Positions 52,581 to 61,543 are shown, counted from the stretch's first letter. The stretch is DNA of 64,000 bases from Afifellaceae bacterium (GCA_028284625.1 JANQRH010000008.1:124001-188000), one strand, 5' to 3'. The notes: generated by a model from the sequence alone, not told the origin. Made by a program: numbers and translations.

Positions 52581-53226
52581 ACCCATTGACCTCATTGCCG
52601 GGCTCGGCGTTGTGCCGGTTATTGCCATTGAGCGCGTCGCGGACGCTGTGCCGCTTGCCGATGCGCTGCTGGAAGGCGGCCTGCCGATCGCGGAAATCAC
52701 CTTCCGCACGACGGCGGCGGCCGATGTTCTCGCCACGCTTCGCGACGAACGGCCTGAGCTGTGTATCGGCGCGGGAACGGTCCTCACGCCGGAAGCCGTG
52801 CGGCAGGCGCTGCAATCGGGTGCGCGCTTCGCGCTTGCGCCGGGATTTGATGCGGAGGTGGTTCAAGAGGCGGCGACGGCGGGGCTGCCGTTCTGTCCCG
52901 GCGTGATGACGCCATCCGATCTCAGTGCCGCCGCCCGCCACAACATTGCGGTCGCCAAGTTCTTTCCGGCGAAGCAGGCCGGCGGCCCGACCTTGCTGGC
53001 AGCGATTTCTGCGCCCTTTGCGCATCTCGGCATAAGGTTCGTTCCGACCGGCGGCGTCAGCGCGGACACGATTACCGAATGGCTTGCGATGAAGTCCGTG
53101 ATCGCGGTCGGCGGGACCTGGATTGCGCGTACGGAGGACATTCGCGAGGGACGCTTCGCCGCGATCGCCGAAAACGCTCGTGCGGCGGTCGCGACGGCCA
53201 AGGCGGCACTGAACGCGCGGCAATGA
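52573..53226 (+). CDS. eda: KDPG-type aldolase (2-dehydro-3-deoxy-phosphogluconate aldolase family)
   Basis: A 217-residue class I aldolase. Compared with the E. coli enzyme (Glu45, Arg49, Thr73, Lys133), Glu41, Arg45, Thr69 and the Schiff-base Lys129 (AKFFPAKQAGG) align with a constant offset of 4. It would cleave KDPG or a close analogue to pyruvate and glyceraldehyde 3-phosphate. The start is a GTG at 52573 that overlaps the isomerase stop; the frame upstream lies in that gene. No Edd dehydratase is present in the window, so the precursor route is open. Confidence 0.88.
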   Translation: MPEPIDLIAGLGVVPVIAIERVADAVPLADALLEGGLPIAEITFRTTAAADVLATLRDERPELCIGAGTVLTPEAVRQALQSGARFALAPGFDAEVVQEAATAGLPFCPGVMTPSDLSAAARHNIAVAKFFPAKQAGGPTLLAAISAPFAHLGIRFVPTGGVSADTITEWLAMKSVIAVGGTWIARTEDIREGRFAAIAENARAAVATAKAALNARQ

Positions 53227-54179
53227 CCTTAGCGCCCGCCACACAGCCGACGATCTACTTCATCGGCGTGACGACCGGCCAAAGCTCCATCATGCGGGTG
53301 TTCCCGGCCTGGGCGGAACATCTCGGGCTGAGCGATGCGGTGATCAAGGGCATCGACTTTGCGCCGCATGCCGAAGCGTCGGCGTATCGTGAAGCAGTCA
53401 CCTTCATCCGCGACGATCCGCTCTCGCTCGGCGCGCTGGTGACCACGCACAAGATCGATCTCTATCACGCGTGCCGCGACCTCTTCGATGTCGTCGACCC
53501 GCACGCCCAGCTGATGGGCGAAACGAGCTGCATCTCCAAGGATGGGGGAAAGCTCGTCTGCCATGCCAAGGACCCCATCTCATCCGGGCTGGCGATCGAC
53601 GGCATGCTGGCGCCGGGCTATTTCGCGGAGTCGGGCGCTGAGTTGCTCTCCATGGGCGCCGGCGGCTCCACGATTGCCATCACCTGGCATTTGATGCGCT
53701 CGGAGCGCGGCGCGGATGTGCCTTCGCGTATCGTCGTCTCGAACCGGTCCGGGCCTCGCCTCGACGAGATCAAGCGCATCCACCAAGCGGTGCCGCATGA
53801 TGTGCCGGTGGAATACGTGCTGACGCCGCGGCCTCAGGACAATGACGCGCTGCTCGCCACGCTCAAGCCCGGCTCGTTCGTCATCAACGCGACGGGCCTG
53901 GGCAAAGACGCGCCGGGTTCGCCGCTCACCGGAGAGGCTGTGTTCCCCGAAAACGCCGTCGCGTGGGATCTCAATTATCGCGGCGAACTCGTCTTCCTCG
54001 ACCAGGCGCGTGCGCAAGCTGCCGATCGTGGCGTGCGCGTGGAGGACGGCTGGACCTATTTCATCCACGGCTGGACGCAGGTGATTGCCGAGGTCTTCCA
54101 TATCGAGATCGCGACTTCGGGGCCGCAATTTGAGGCGATATCGGAGATCGCCCGGAACGCGGCCAAGAGGGCGTCATGA
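53223..54179 (+). CDS. Divergent shikimate dehydrogenase (AroE)-like oxidoreductase
   Basis: A 318-residue protein with the two-domain AroE layout. The catalytic pair is kept: Lys77 (LVTTHKIDLY, usual VTxPxK) and Asp117 (CHAKDPISSG, usual NTDxxG). The nucleotide loop MGAGGST and NATGLG follow. It is longer than AroE (~275) and its substrate loop IGVTTGQSSIMRVFPAW departs from the IGxPxxxSxSPxxHN consensus, so shikimate is unlikely. In an operon with a KDPG-type aldolase it may oxidise a sugar-acid or cyclitol-like compound. Start at ATG 53223, overlapping the aldolase stop. Confidence 0.75.
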   Translation: MTLAPATQPTIYFIGVTTGQSSIMRVFPAWAEHLGLSDAVIKGIDFAPHAEASAYREAVTFIRDDPLSLGALVTTHKIDLYHACRDLFDVVDPHAQLMGETSCISKDGGKLVCHAKDPISSGLAIDGMLAPGYFAESGAELLSMGAGGSTIAITWHLMRSERGADVPSRIVVSNRSGPRLDEIKRIHQAVPHDVPVEYVLTPRPQDNDALLATLKPGSFVINATGLGKDAPGSPLTGEAVFPENAVAWDLNYRGELVFLDQARAQAADRGVRVEDGWTYFIHGWTQVIAEVFHIEIATSGPQFEAISEIARNAAKRAS

Positions 54180-55120
54180 CGAAGCGGGTCCTGGTGACCC
54201 CGCGCTCGCTGACGGCGGAACCGCATCCGCGCGTGGAGGCGTTGCGGGACCACGGCTTCGACGTTGTGTACTCCACGCCGGGCCATTTGCCGGACGAGGA
54301 CGAACTCATCCAAGTGGTGCCGGGATGCACCGCCTGGCTTGCGGGCGTTGAACCGATAAGCGAGCGGGTGATTGAGGCGGCCGATGCGCTTCAGATCATC
54401 AGCCGAAACGGCACGGGCATCGATAATCTGCCGATGGCGGCGATCGAACGACGTGGGATTGCGGTAGCGATCGCCGCCGGCGCGAACGCCACCGGTGTCG
54501 CGGAGCTGACAATCGGGCTGATTCTCGCCGCGCTGCGGTCCATCCCCGCGGCCGATCTCGGCATCAAGCAGGGTGGGTGGCCACGCCGGCGGGGGAGGGA
54601 GATCACCGAGCGCACGATCGGCATACTGGGCTGCGGCGCTATCGGCCGGCGGGTGGCGCAGATGATCATCGGTATCGGCGGGCGGGTGGTGGCCCACGAT
54701 CCGGCGCCGCCGGATATCGACCTGGCGGCGGACAGGTTTCGCATGGAGCCGGTCGATCGCGTCTTGGAGGAGGCGGATATCGTCTCGCTCCATTGTCCGC
54801 CGTTGCCGGGCGGGAAGCCCGTCATCGATCGGCATGCCCTGGCGCGCATGCGCGACGGCGCGATCCTCGTCAACACGGCGCGTGCCGCGCTTGTCGACGA
54901 AGCGGCCTTGCTTGACGCGCTCAATGACGGCCGCGTGTTCGCCTACGCCACGGATGTCTTCGCAGAGGAGCCGCCCGGCGATCTGACGCTCGCCAAACAT
55001 GAGCGCGTCATCGCCACCAGCCATATCGGCGCGCTGACGGAGGAAAGCATCGACCGGGCGACGCAATCGGCCGTCGACAACATCCTGCGCCATTTCGATG
55101 GAGACACGGCGCGTGAGTGA
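54176..55120 (+). CDS. D-2-hydroxyacid dehydrogenase (phosphoglycerate dehydrogenase-like)
   Basis: A 314-residue NAD-dependent dehydrogenase. The nucleotide motif is GILGCGAIGRRVAQ; the catalytic Arg is in VNTARAALVDE, the Glu follows in AEEPPGD, and the His is in TSHIGALTEES. It lacks the C-terminal ACT domain of full SerA. It would reduce or oxidise a 2-hydroxy acid of the local pathway. It overlaps the AroE-like gene by 4 bases and the metallo-hydrolase gene by 8. Confidence 0.88.
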   Translation: MTKRVLVTPRSLTAEPHPRVEALRDHGFDVVYSTPGHLPDEDELIQVVPGCTAWLAGVEPISERVIEAADALQIISRNGTGIDNLPMAAIERRGIAVAIAAGANATGVAELTIGLILAALRSIPAADLGIKQGGWPRRRGREITERTIGILGCGAIGRRVAQMIIGIGGRVVAHDPAPPDIDLAADRFRMEPVDRVLEEADIVSLHCPPLPGGKPVIDRHALARMRDGAILVNTARAALVDEAALLDALNDGRVFAYATDVFAEEPPGDLTLAKHERVIATSHIGALTEESIDRATQSAVDNILRHFDGDTARE

Positions 55121-55979
55121 GCTGGCGGCGATCCCCTTCAAAGGCCCGCTCGCGGATTGCCTGAGCAAGCCGCCCGCTCCGGGGACACGGCTTTATTGGC
55201 TTGGCCAGGCGGGCTTCGTGATTGAGATCGGCGGCTATCGGCTGGTCATCGATCCTTATCTGTCCGACAGCCTGGCGACAAAATACGCAGACGGGCCGTT
55301 TCCACACGCGCGCATGATGGCGGCGCCCGCAACGCCCGCTGACCTCGGCGGCGTGGATATGGTTCTCACAACGCATCGCCACACGGATCATATGGACGCG
55401 GAGACCTTGCGGCCGATCTTTGCAGGCCGGCCTCACGTGCGCCTCGTGGCGCCGGCTGCGGTGGCGGAGGAGGCAATTGCGCGATCCGGACTGCCGCTCG
55501 ACCGCCTCGTCTTGCTCGATGCCGGCGAAATCGCTCAGCCTCTGGAGGGCTTGCGCGTGACAGCCACGCCTGCCGCGCATGAGGAGCGCGAACGGGACGC
55601 CGAAGGCCGGCACGTATTCCTCGGCTACGCGATCGAAGCCGCCGGTGCGCGCATCTGGCATTCCGGCGATTGCGTGCCGTTTCCCGGCCTTGTGGAGGCG
55701 GTGGCGCCGTTTCAGCCCGATATCGCGCTACTGCCGGTCAATGGCCGAAGCGCCGAGCTTTCAAAGAACGGCATCCCGGGTAACTTCACGCTTCGTGAGG
55801 CCATGGGAACTGCCGAAGCGATCGGAGCAAGCGCCATGATTGCTCATCATTACGGTATGTTCGCCTTCAACACTGAAAGCCCGGAGGCCATTGACCAAGC
55901 GGCTCGCACCAGCGCGGTGCCGCTCTTTCGAGCGATGACTGGAATCGTCTACGAACACGGCGCGGTGAGTAGACGATGA
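55113..55979 (+). CDS. MBL-fold metallo-hydrolase (UlaG-like)
   Basis: A 288-residue metallo-beta-lactamase-fold hydrolase. The metal motif is TTHRHTDHMD (HxHxDH), with further His in AAHEE and HHYGMFAFN. UlaG relatives are lactonases acting on sugar-acid phosphates such as L-ascorbate 6-phosphate, so a lactone-opening step fits the operon. The GTG at 55113 has GGAG 9 bases upstream; the ATG at 55098 would add five residues without a ribosome site. Its stop overlaps the RpiR start. Confidence 0.82.
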   Translation: MSELAAIPFKGPLADCLSKPPAPGTRLYWLGQAGFVIEIGGYRLVIDPYLSDSLATKYADGPFPHARMMAAPATPADLGGVDMVLTTHRHTDHMDAETLRPIFAGRPHVRLVAPAAVAEEAIARSGLPLDRLVLLDAGEIAQPLEGLRVTATPAAHEERERDAEGRHVFLGYAIEAAGARIWHSGDCVPFPGLVEAVAPFQPDIALLPVNGRSAELSKNGIPGNFTLREAMGTAEAIGASAMIAHHYGMFAFNTESPEAIDQAARTSAVPLFRAMTGIVYEHGAVSRR

Positions 55980-56854
55980 TGGCGAACGGCGAAGGCGCAT
56001 CGAGCGCCAACATCCTCGAGATCATCCGGCACGCGCTGCCGACTCTGCGGAAGTCGGACCGGAAGGTTGCCGAAATCGTGCTGACGGAGCCAAGGCGCAT
56101 TCTCGGCGCGACCGTCGCGGAGACGGCGGTTCGGGCGCAGGTGAGCCAGCCGACCGTCATTCGTTTCGCGACGGCCATCGGTTGCACCGGCTATCAGGAC
56201 TTGAAGCTTCGGCTCGCGCAAAGCCTGGCGCTTGGAACGCCGGCCACACATTCCGCGCTGCTCGACACGGACACGCCGGAGGACGTCACCGACAAGATCT
56301 TCGACTACACGATGACCAGCCTTGATTGGGCGCGCAACAAGCTCGACCGCGCCAGCCTCAATCAGGCCGTGGAACTGCTCGCGGGAGCGACGGCGATTGA
56401 GTTCTTCGGCCTGGGTGCTTCCGGCATTGTCGCGCGCGACGCGCAGCAGAAATTTCCGCTGCTCGGCGTGCCTTGCGGCGCGCAGATCGACACGCATCAG
56501 CAATTCATGGCGGCGACGATGATGAAGCCGACCGACGTGGCGGTCGTCATCTCCAACACCGGCGGCACGCGTTCCATCATCGAGATCGCGCGCACGGCGC
56601 GCGAGATGGGCGCCAAGGTGATCGGTATTGCGGGCAGCGAATCGCCGCTCACCACCTATTGCGACGTCGTGCTGATCGTGGAGACGCTCGACAACACCGA
56701 CGTCTACACGCCGACCACGTCACGGATTGCCGCATTGGTCGTCATCGACATCCTCTCCACCAGCGTGGCTCTCAGACGCGATGCGCAGCACAAGGACAAG
56801 GTCGCCACCATGAAGCGGCGCCTCAGCGACCTCAGGGGCTTCTCCCTCGGCTGA
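55976..56854 (+). CDS. MurR/RpiR-family transcriptional regulator
   Basis: A 292-residue regulator with an N-terminal helix-turn-helix (residues ~10-85, VRAQVSQPTVIRFATAIGC) and a C-terminal SIS sugar-phosphate-binding domain (~130-255, ISNTGGTRSIIEIARTAREMG). It is the last gene of the isomerase/aldolase operon, starting inside the metallo-hydrolase stop. It probably binds the TGTA-N7-TACA palindrome at 51899-51913 and responds to a sugar phosphate such as KDPG. It converges on the MetE-like gene, 17 bases away. Confidence 0.88.
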   Translation: MMANGEGASSANILEIIRHALPTLRKSDRKVAEIVLTEPRRILGATVAETAVRAQVSQPTVIRFATAIGCTGYQDLKLRLAQSLALGTPATHSALLDTDTPEDVTDKIFDYTMTSLDWARNKLDRASLNQAVELLAGATAIEFFGLGASGIVARDAQQKFPLLGVPCGAQIDTHQQFMAATMMKPTDVAVVISNTGGTRSIIEIARTAREMGAKVIGIAGSESPLTTYCDVVLIVETLDNTDVYTPTTSRIAALVVIDILSTSVALRRDAQHKDKVATMKRRLSDLRGFSLG

Positions 56855-56871
56855 TTCCGGCCGTCAACCGA

Positions 56872-58026
56872 TCAGGACCAGAGCTTTTCGCTGGCGATCT
56901 TGGCGCCCTCGTTCAAGGCGTTGAACTTCGCCCAGACGATACGCGGCTCGACCTCGGTTTTGTACATGGCCTGCGAGGAGAAGCCGCAATCAGTACTGGC
57001 GATGACGTTCTCCCGGCCGACGCGTTCGGCGAAGCGCACGATGCGTTCGGCGACATATTCGGGATGCTCCACGACACTTGAGGCGTGGGTGACGACGCCC
57101 GGGACAACGAGCTTACCGTCCGGCAACTTCACCGTCTCCCAGAGATGATACTCGTGTTCGTGGCGTGGATTGCCGGCTTCGAAGGAATAAGCGCCGGCAT
57201 TGACCCTCAGCACCTGGTCGATCATGTCGGGCAGATCTGGCTCGTAGATGCGTGGGCCCTGGTTGATGCCGTAGCAGGTGTGGAAGCGCACCTTCTCCTC
57301 AGGGATCCCCTCAAGGCTGTGATTGATGGCCTCGACATACAACGACGCCTTGGCGACACGCGCTTTGTCGTCCAGGGACTTGTCCATGTAGACATGCGGC
57401 AGGAACGGATCGTCCACCTGTAAAAGGAAGCCGGCGTCGATGATCGCCCGGTATTCCACCGCGAGCGCGTCGGCCACTGCAAACAAGTAGGCCTCTTCGG
57501 TGGGGTAGTGTTCATTGAAGCCGACGCCGGTGACGGCCGCGCACGGCATGAAGGCTTCCGCGCAGCCGAACTTATCGACCGCGGCCTTGAGGTTCTCCAG
57601 GTCGGTCTTCAGAGCGTCGTGACCGACGTAGCGGATGTCACCGACACAATATATGGGCGCGGACGGCGCGATCGCGCCACCTGTCATGGCGCGCTTGAAA
57701 TACTCGTCGTAATATTCCGGAAAAGCGGCCTGTTCCTCCTTGAAGAGGCCGGGATCGGCGTCCGGCCTCGGCTCAAATCCCTCCAGCCGCTCATTGATGT
57801 AGACCGCATGGCCGGGTTTCGACATTTCGCCGTCGGCGACGATGTCTATGCCGGACTCGACCTGCTTGCCGACCATCTCCTCAACGGACTGGCGCAGTTT
57901 GGCGTTGAACGCTGCCTCATCGACCGCTTCGCCGTCCAGGCGCTGCTTGAGGATGTCGAGGAGGTCGTGCGGTCGCGGCAGGCTGCCGACATGCGTGGTC
58001 AGGATGCGGTCGGTGCTGTACCTCAT
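56872..58026 (-). CDS. MetE C-terminal-like (cobalamin-independent methionine synthase family) protein
   Basis: A 384-residue protein that corresponds to only the catalytic half of MetE (full MetE is about 750). The zinc site is complete: His249 and Cys251 (RFHTCYG), Glu283 (SFEAGN) and Cys347 (STDCGFS). The N-terminus reads TTHVGSLPRP, typical of the family. Such short proteins transfer methyl groups or bind thiols in varied catabolic settings; housekeeping methionine synthesis is only one option. Start at ATG 58026; the frame upstream lacks family sequence. Confidence 0.82.
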   Translation of the reverse strand: MRYSTDRILTTHVGSLPRPHDLLDILKQRLDGEAVDEAAFNAKLRQSVEEMVGKQVESGIDIVADGEMSKPGHAVYINERLEGFEPRPDADPGLFKEEQAAFPEYYDEYFKRAMTGGAIAPSAPIYCVGDIRYVGHDALKTDLENLKAAVDKFGCAEAFMPCAAVTGVGFNEHYPTEEAYLFAVADALAVEYRAIIDAGFLLQVDDPFLPHVYMDKSLDDKARVAKASLYVEAINHSLEGIPEEKVRFHTCYGINQGPRIYEPDLPDMIDQVLRVNAGAYSFEAGNPRHEHEYHLWETVKLPDGKLVVPGVVTHASSVVEHPEYVAERIVRFAERVGRENVIASTDCGFSSQAMYKTEVEPRIVWAKFNALNEGAKIASEKLWS

Positions 58027-58168
58027 GTGACGTGTCTTTCTCTGTCTTGTTTTCCGAACCGATCGGGCAGGGAGGCGCCGGTCGTATAAGCGCCCCGCAA
58101 CGAGGACCATGTCCGCGCCGAGACGTCAATCGCCCGTTCCGGTGGCCGAGGAAGAACCGCAGACTTGA
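58027..58168. other. Spacer between the MetE-like and gluconate 5-dehydrogenase-like genes
   Basis: A 142-base gap on the leftward side. I see no gene, no convincing hairpin and no clear promoter hexamers; it may hold a promoter for the MetE-like gene. Confidence 0.4.
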
Positions 58169-58939
58169 TCACATGGTGATCGACATGCCGCCATCGACGC
58201 AAAGCACGTGCCCATTGACATAAGAGGCCGCGGCCGACGCCAGGAAAACGACGGCGCCCCCGATCTCCTCCGTCCGTCCCCAGCGGCCGAGCGGCGTCCG
58301 CTGTTCCACCCAGGCCGTGAACGCCTTGTCGTTGAGCAAGGCGTTGTTCAACTCCGTGGCGAAGTAGCCGGGCGCGATCGCATTGACCGTCACGCCGCTC
58401 GGGCCAAGTTCGGCGGCCAGCGAGCGCGTCAGGCCATGCAAGCCGGCCTTGGCGGCGACATATGCGTGGATCGTCGGCCTTGCGAGAATGGCGGCCAACG
58501 ACCCGGTGTTGATGATGCGTCCCGCTCGCTTTGGGAGCATCACGCGCGCTGCCTCGCGACTGAGACGGAAACAGCCCGTCAAATTCGTCGCGATCACGCG
58601 CTCAAAGTCGGCGTCTTCCCAGTCGGTCAGTGGGCTCCTGTGCTGCAGACCGGCATTGTTGACAAGAATGTCGAGCCCACCTTCGGCGCTTGCGAGCGCG
58701 TTGATCGCATCTGTCGTCGCTTTCGCGTCGCTGACATCGAAGGGCGCGGCAAGCGCGCGGTGGCCTGCTGAAGCGAGCTTGTCGACTGCGGCTTGGACGT
58801 CGTCGGCGTTGCGGCTGTTGATCGCCACAATGGCCCCGTGCCGGGCCAAGGCCTCTGCCATGGCATAGCCCAGACCGCGCGACGAGCCGGTGATGAGGGC
58901 AATCTTGCCGGCGAGAGAGAAGGTGTCGGGGGAGGTCAC
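58169..58939 (-). CDS. Short-chain dehydrogenase, gluconate 5-dehydrogenase-like
   Basis: A 256-residue NAD(P)-dependent SDR. The cofactor motif is ITGSSRGLG near residue 16; the active-site Tyr and Lys are in YVAAKAGLHG, and NNAGLQHRSPL, IAPGYFATELNNAL, AFTAWVEQRTPLGRWG and VNGHVLCVDGGM follow IdnO/Gno closely. It would interconvert D-gluconate and 5-keto-D-gluconate or a related polyol acid. It lies 11 bases downstream of the LysR gene and is probably cotranscribed with it. Confidence 0.8.
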   Translation of the reverse strand: MTSPDTFSLAGKIALITGSSRGLGYAMAEALARHGAIVAINSRNADDVQAAVDKLASAGHRALAAPFDVSDAKATTDAINALASAEGGLDILVNNAGLQHRSPLTDWEDADFERVIATNLTGCFRLSREAARVMLPKRAGRIINTGSLAAILARPTIHAYVAAKAGLHGLTRSLAAELGPSGVTVNAIAPGYFATELNNALLNDKAFTAWVEQRTPLGRWGRTEEIGGAVVFLASAAASYVNGHVLCVDGGMSITM

Positions 58940-58950
58940 TTATAGTCCTT

Positions 58951-59895
58951 TCATAGTGGGCGTCGCGGCTGATCGGTGCGGGACCCGCTGTTCCAGGATT
59001 CCGCCAGCGCTTCGATTGCGTGCAGAAAATGTCGGAACGGGCGTGTCCGCGTCAGGCTGGCGCGAAAGCAGATGGCCGTCCCAAAAACGTGCAGCGGCTT
59101 AGCCACCTTCAAAACATGAACGCCTGAGCCGGGAAACTTTTGCAGGAACGGCTCAGCCAGGAAGATCAGATACGGGCCTGTGCTCACCATCTCCATGGCC
59201 GCCAGAAGCGACTTGGTGCGCACCGCCACGTTCAGCCGCGAGCCGATCTCTTCCTCGATCCGGCCGATGACGCGCTTCATGAGCTGCTCGTCGTCTTCGT
59301 AGACGACGATGGGATGGTTCTGGAGGTCCTTGAAGCCGACGCGCTTTCGACGCCTCAACGGAGATCGCTTGCCGCAGGCGGCGGCAAAGCTGAGCGACAT
59401 GAGGTCGATCTTGGAGAACATCGGATCGCCCTCAGGCATCTCCGCCGATCCGCCGAGCACCACATCCACGTCCCCGGCTTTCAGGCGCGGGAACGCGTGT
59501 GACGTGATGGAGATGTCGAGCTCGACTTTGAGGTCTTCGAAGGTGGACTGTAGATCGCGGATGATCGGCGGAAGAAAGCAATATCCCCACGCGGTGCCGG
59601 CAGAGATGCGCAGCGTGCCCGACCGGCCTTGCAGCACATCGGAGATTTCCAGTTGCGCCAGGCGGTTCTCGTCCGCGATGCGTTTGGAGCGCTGATAGAG
59701 CTGCTCGCCGGCCGACGTCAGCACCATCCCGCGCTTCGTCCGCTCAAAGAGCTGGCAATCGAAAACGTCTTCGATCTTCTTGATGGATTGCGTGAGCGCC
59801 GGCTGGGATATGTTGAGCTTGACCGAGGCGCGCTGAACCGTCCCGCTCTCAGCGACTTCGATGAACCTGCGAACCAATGTGATGTAGGGATCCAT
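58951..59895 (-). CDS. LysR-family transcriptional regulator
   Basis: A 314-residue regulator with an N-terminal winged helix (residues ~5-65, GTVQRASVKLNISQPALTQSI) and a C-terminal effector-binding domain. It is divergent from the sulfatase gene, 91 bases away, the usual LysR arrangement, so the sulfatase/importer operon is its likely target. It precedes the dehydrogenase gene on its own strand. Confidence 0.9.
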   Translation of the reverse strand: MDPYITLVRRFIEVAESGTVQRASVKLNISQPALTQSIKKIEDVFDCQLFERTKRGMVLTSAGEQLYQRSKRIADENRLAQLEISDVLQGRSGTLRISAGTAWGYCFLPPIIRDLQSTFEDLKVELDISITSHAFPRLKAGDVDVVLGGSAEMPEGDPMFSKIDLMSLSFAAACGKRSPLRRRKRVGFKDLQNHPIVVYEDDEQLMKRVIGRIEEEIGSRLNVAVRTKSLLAAMEMVSTGPYLIFLAEPFLQKFPGSGVHVLKVAKPLHVFGTAICFRASLTRTRPFRHFLHAIEALAESWNSGSRTDQPRRPL

Positions 59896-59910
59896 CTATT
59901 TGGATTTCTA

Positions 59911-59940
59911 ATAACCTATCGAGATTTCGTATTATCCTAT
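59911..59940. promoter_or_regulatory. Candidate LysR binding region between the LysR and sulfatase genes
   Basis: ATAACCTAT (59911-59919) and TTATCCTAT (59932-59940) are near-identical direct repeats 21 bp apart, two helical turns, in an AT-rich stretch within a GC-rich genome. They sit 46-75 bases before the sulfatase ATG. Confidence 0.4.
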
Positions 59941-59986
59941 TATAGATCATATCGCTAGCATTCCTGCCCATTCTCAGGGCGGGTAT

Positions 59987-61543
59987 ATGCGCGCGATCTT
60001 CTGTCTCTTCGATTCCCTCAACAAATCGGCGGTGGGCGCCTACGGCATCGGCCGGGTGAAGACGCCGAACTTCGACCGCTTCGCCGCGCGCGCGCAGGTG
60101 TTCGACAATCATTATGTCGGATCGCTGCCCTGCATGCCGGCGCGCCGCGACCTTCACACCGGGCGGCTCAACTTCATGCATCGCTCCTGGGGGCCGCTGG
60201 AGCCTTTCGACAACTCCTTTCCGGCGCTGATGAGCGAGGCCGGAATCTACAGCCATCTCATCACCGACCACATGCATTATTTCGAGGATGGCGGCGCCAC
60301 CTATCACGGCCGGTTCTCAAGCTTCGACTTCATTCGCGGTCAGGAATACGACCCCTGGAAGGCGATGGTGGAGCCGCCGATCGATCGGCTGCGGGAGATC
60401 TACTCCGACAAGCATTATCACTTCGGAGAGAAGCAAAGCCCGAATGGCCGAGCGGCCGTGCGACTGCAGCACGCGATCAACCACGAGTTCATCGTGGAGG
60501 AGGCCGATTATCCCGGCCCGCGCTGCTACGCCTCGGCGTTCGAGTTTCTCGACACCAATCGCGCCGCCGATGATTGGTTCCTGATGGTTGAGTGCTTCGA
60601 TCCGCACGAGCCGTTCCGTGCGCCGGACCGATTCAAGGAGGCCTACAGAACCGGCTACAATGGCGGCGTGCTCGACTGGCCGCTCTATGCCAAGGTCAGC
60701 GAAAGCGAGCAGGAAATCGCTGAGATCCGCGCAAACTACGCGGCGCTGGTGGCGATGTGCGACGAATATTTCGGCAAGCTGCTCGACTACATGGATGCCC
60801 ACGACATGTGGGACGACACGGCGCTGATCCTCTCCACCGATCACGGGTTCCTGCTGTCCGAGCACGATTGGTGGGGCAAGAACCTGCAGCCCTATTATCA
60901 GGAGCTCGCGAACATCCCGCTCATTGTGCACGATCCGCGCCGTCCGGAGATGGCGGGAACGCGATCACCAAAGCTCACGCAGACGCCCGACCTGATGCCG
61001 ACCTTGCTGGACCTATTCGACATTCCGGCGCCGCCGGAAGTGCAGGGGGCTTCGGTTCTCGATGAATCGCACGCCCGGGACGTCGTCATCTACGGCATGT
61101 TCGGCGGCCCGGTGGGCGTCAATGACGGGCGTTACGCCTTTTACATCTATCCCGAGGATCTCTACGCGCCGGGCCTGCACGAATACACGCTCATGCCGAT
61201 GCATCTGAATGCGTTCTTCCGCTCCGACGAAATGCGCACGGCGGAGCTTCGAGAGCCCTTCGGATTCACCAAGGACATGCCGCTCCTGAAGATCGACGCG
61301 TTGAAGAATGCCGACCGCATTCCGATGCACGACGGAGAGGTGTTTCAGGACATCGGCACCCGCCTTTATGACCTGGAAAACGACCCCAAGCAGGAAAAAC
61401 CGTTCCGCGACGAGGCCATCGAGGCGCGTCTGAAGACGGCCCTGGTCGACATTTTGAAGGCGCATGAATGCCCGGACGAAATCTACGGGCGCTTCCACCT
61501 GACCGATCTCTCCCGGCCGCTTGAAAGTGCCGCGGAGCAATAG
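59987..61543 (+). CDS. Cysteine-type sulfatase / phosphonate monoester hydrolase-family enzyme
   Basis: A 518-residue alkaline-phosphatase-superfamily hydrolase. The formylglycine site CxPxR is Cys49-Met-Pro-Ala-Arg53, which needs activation by a formylglycine-generating enzyme or anaerobic SME. Metal-site residues include Asp9 (LFDSLN), and Asp and His in LSTDHGFLLSEHDWWGKN. There is no signal peptide, so it acts in the cytoplasm on an imported sulfate ester (or phosphonate/phosphate ester). GGGCGGG precedes the ATG. The binding protein of an importer follows directly, suggesting a sulfated sugar or similar ligand. Confidence 0.85.
   Translation: MRAIFCLFDSLNKSAVGAYGIGRVKTPNFDRFAARAQVFDNHYVGSLPCMPARRDLHTGRLNFMHRSWGPLEPFDNSFPALMSEAGIYSHLITDHMHYFEDGGATYHGRFSSFDFIRGQEYDPWKAMVEPPIDRLREIYSDKHYHFGEKQSPNGRAAVRLQHAINHEFIVEEADYPGPRCYASAFEFLDTNRAADDWFLMVECFDPHEPFRAPDRFKEAYRTGYNGGVLDWPLYAKVSESEQEIAEIRANYAALVAMCDEYFGKLLDYMDAHDMWDDTALILSTDHGFLLSEHDWWGKNLQPYYQELANIPLIVHDPRRPEMAGTRSPKLTQTPDLMPTLLDLFDIPAPPEVQGASVLDESHARDVVIYGMFGGPVGVNDGRYAFYIYPEDLYAPGLHEYTLMPMHLNAFFRSDEMRTAELREPFGFTKDMPLLKIDALKNADRIPMHDGEVFQDIGTRLYDLENDPKQEKPFRDEAIEARLKTALVDILKAHECPDEIYGRFHLTDLSRPLESAAEQ

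Noticed and set aside
59987-61543. Choline sulfatase (BetC) assignment
   Set aside because: The CxPxR site fits any cysteine-type sulfatase, the N-terminal substrate region does not resemble BetC as I recall it, and no choline or betaine genes are nearby.
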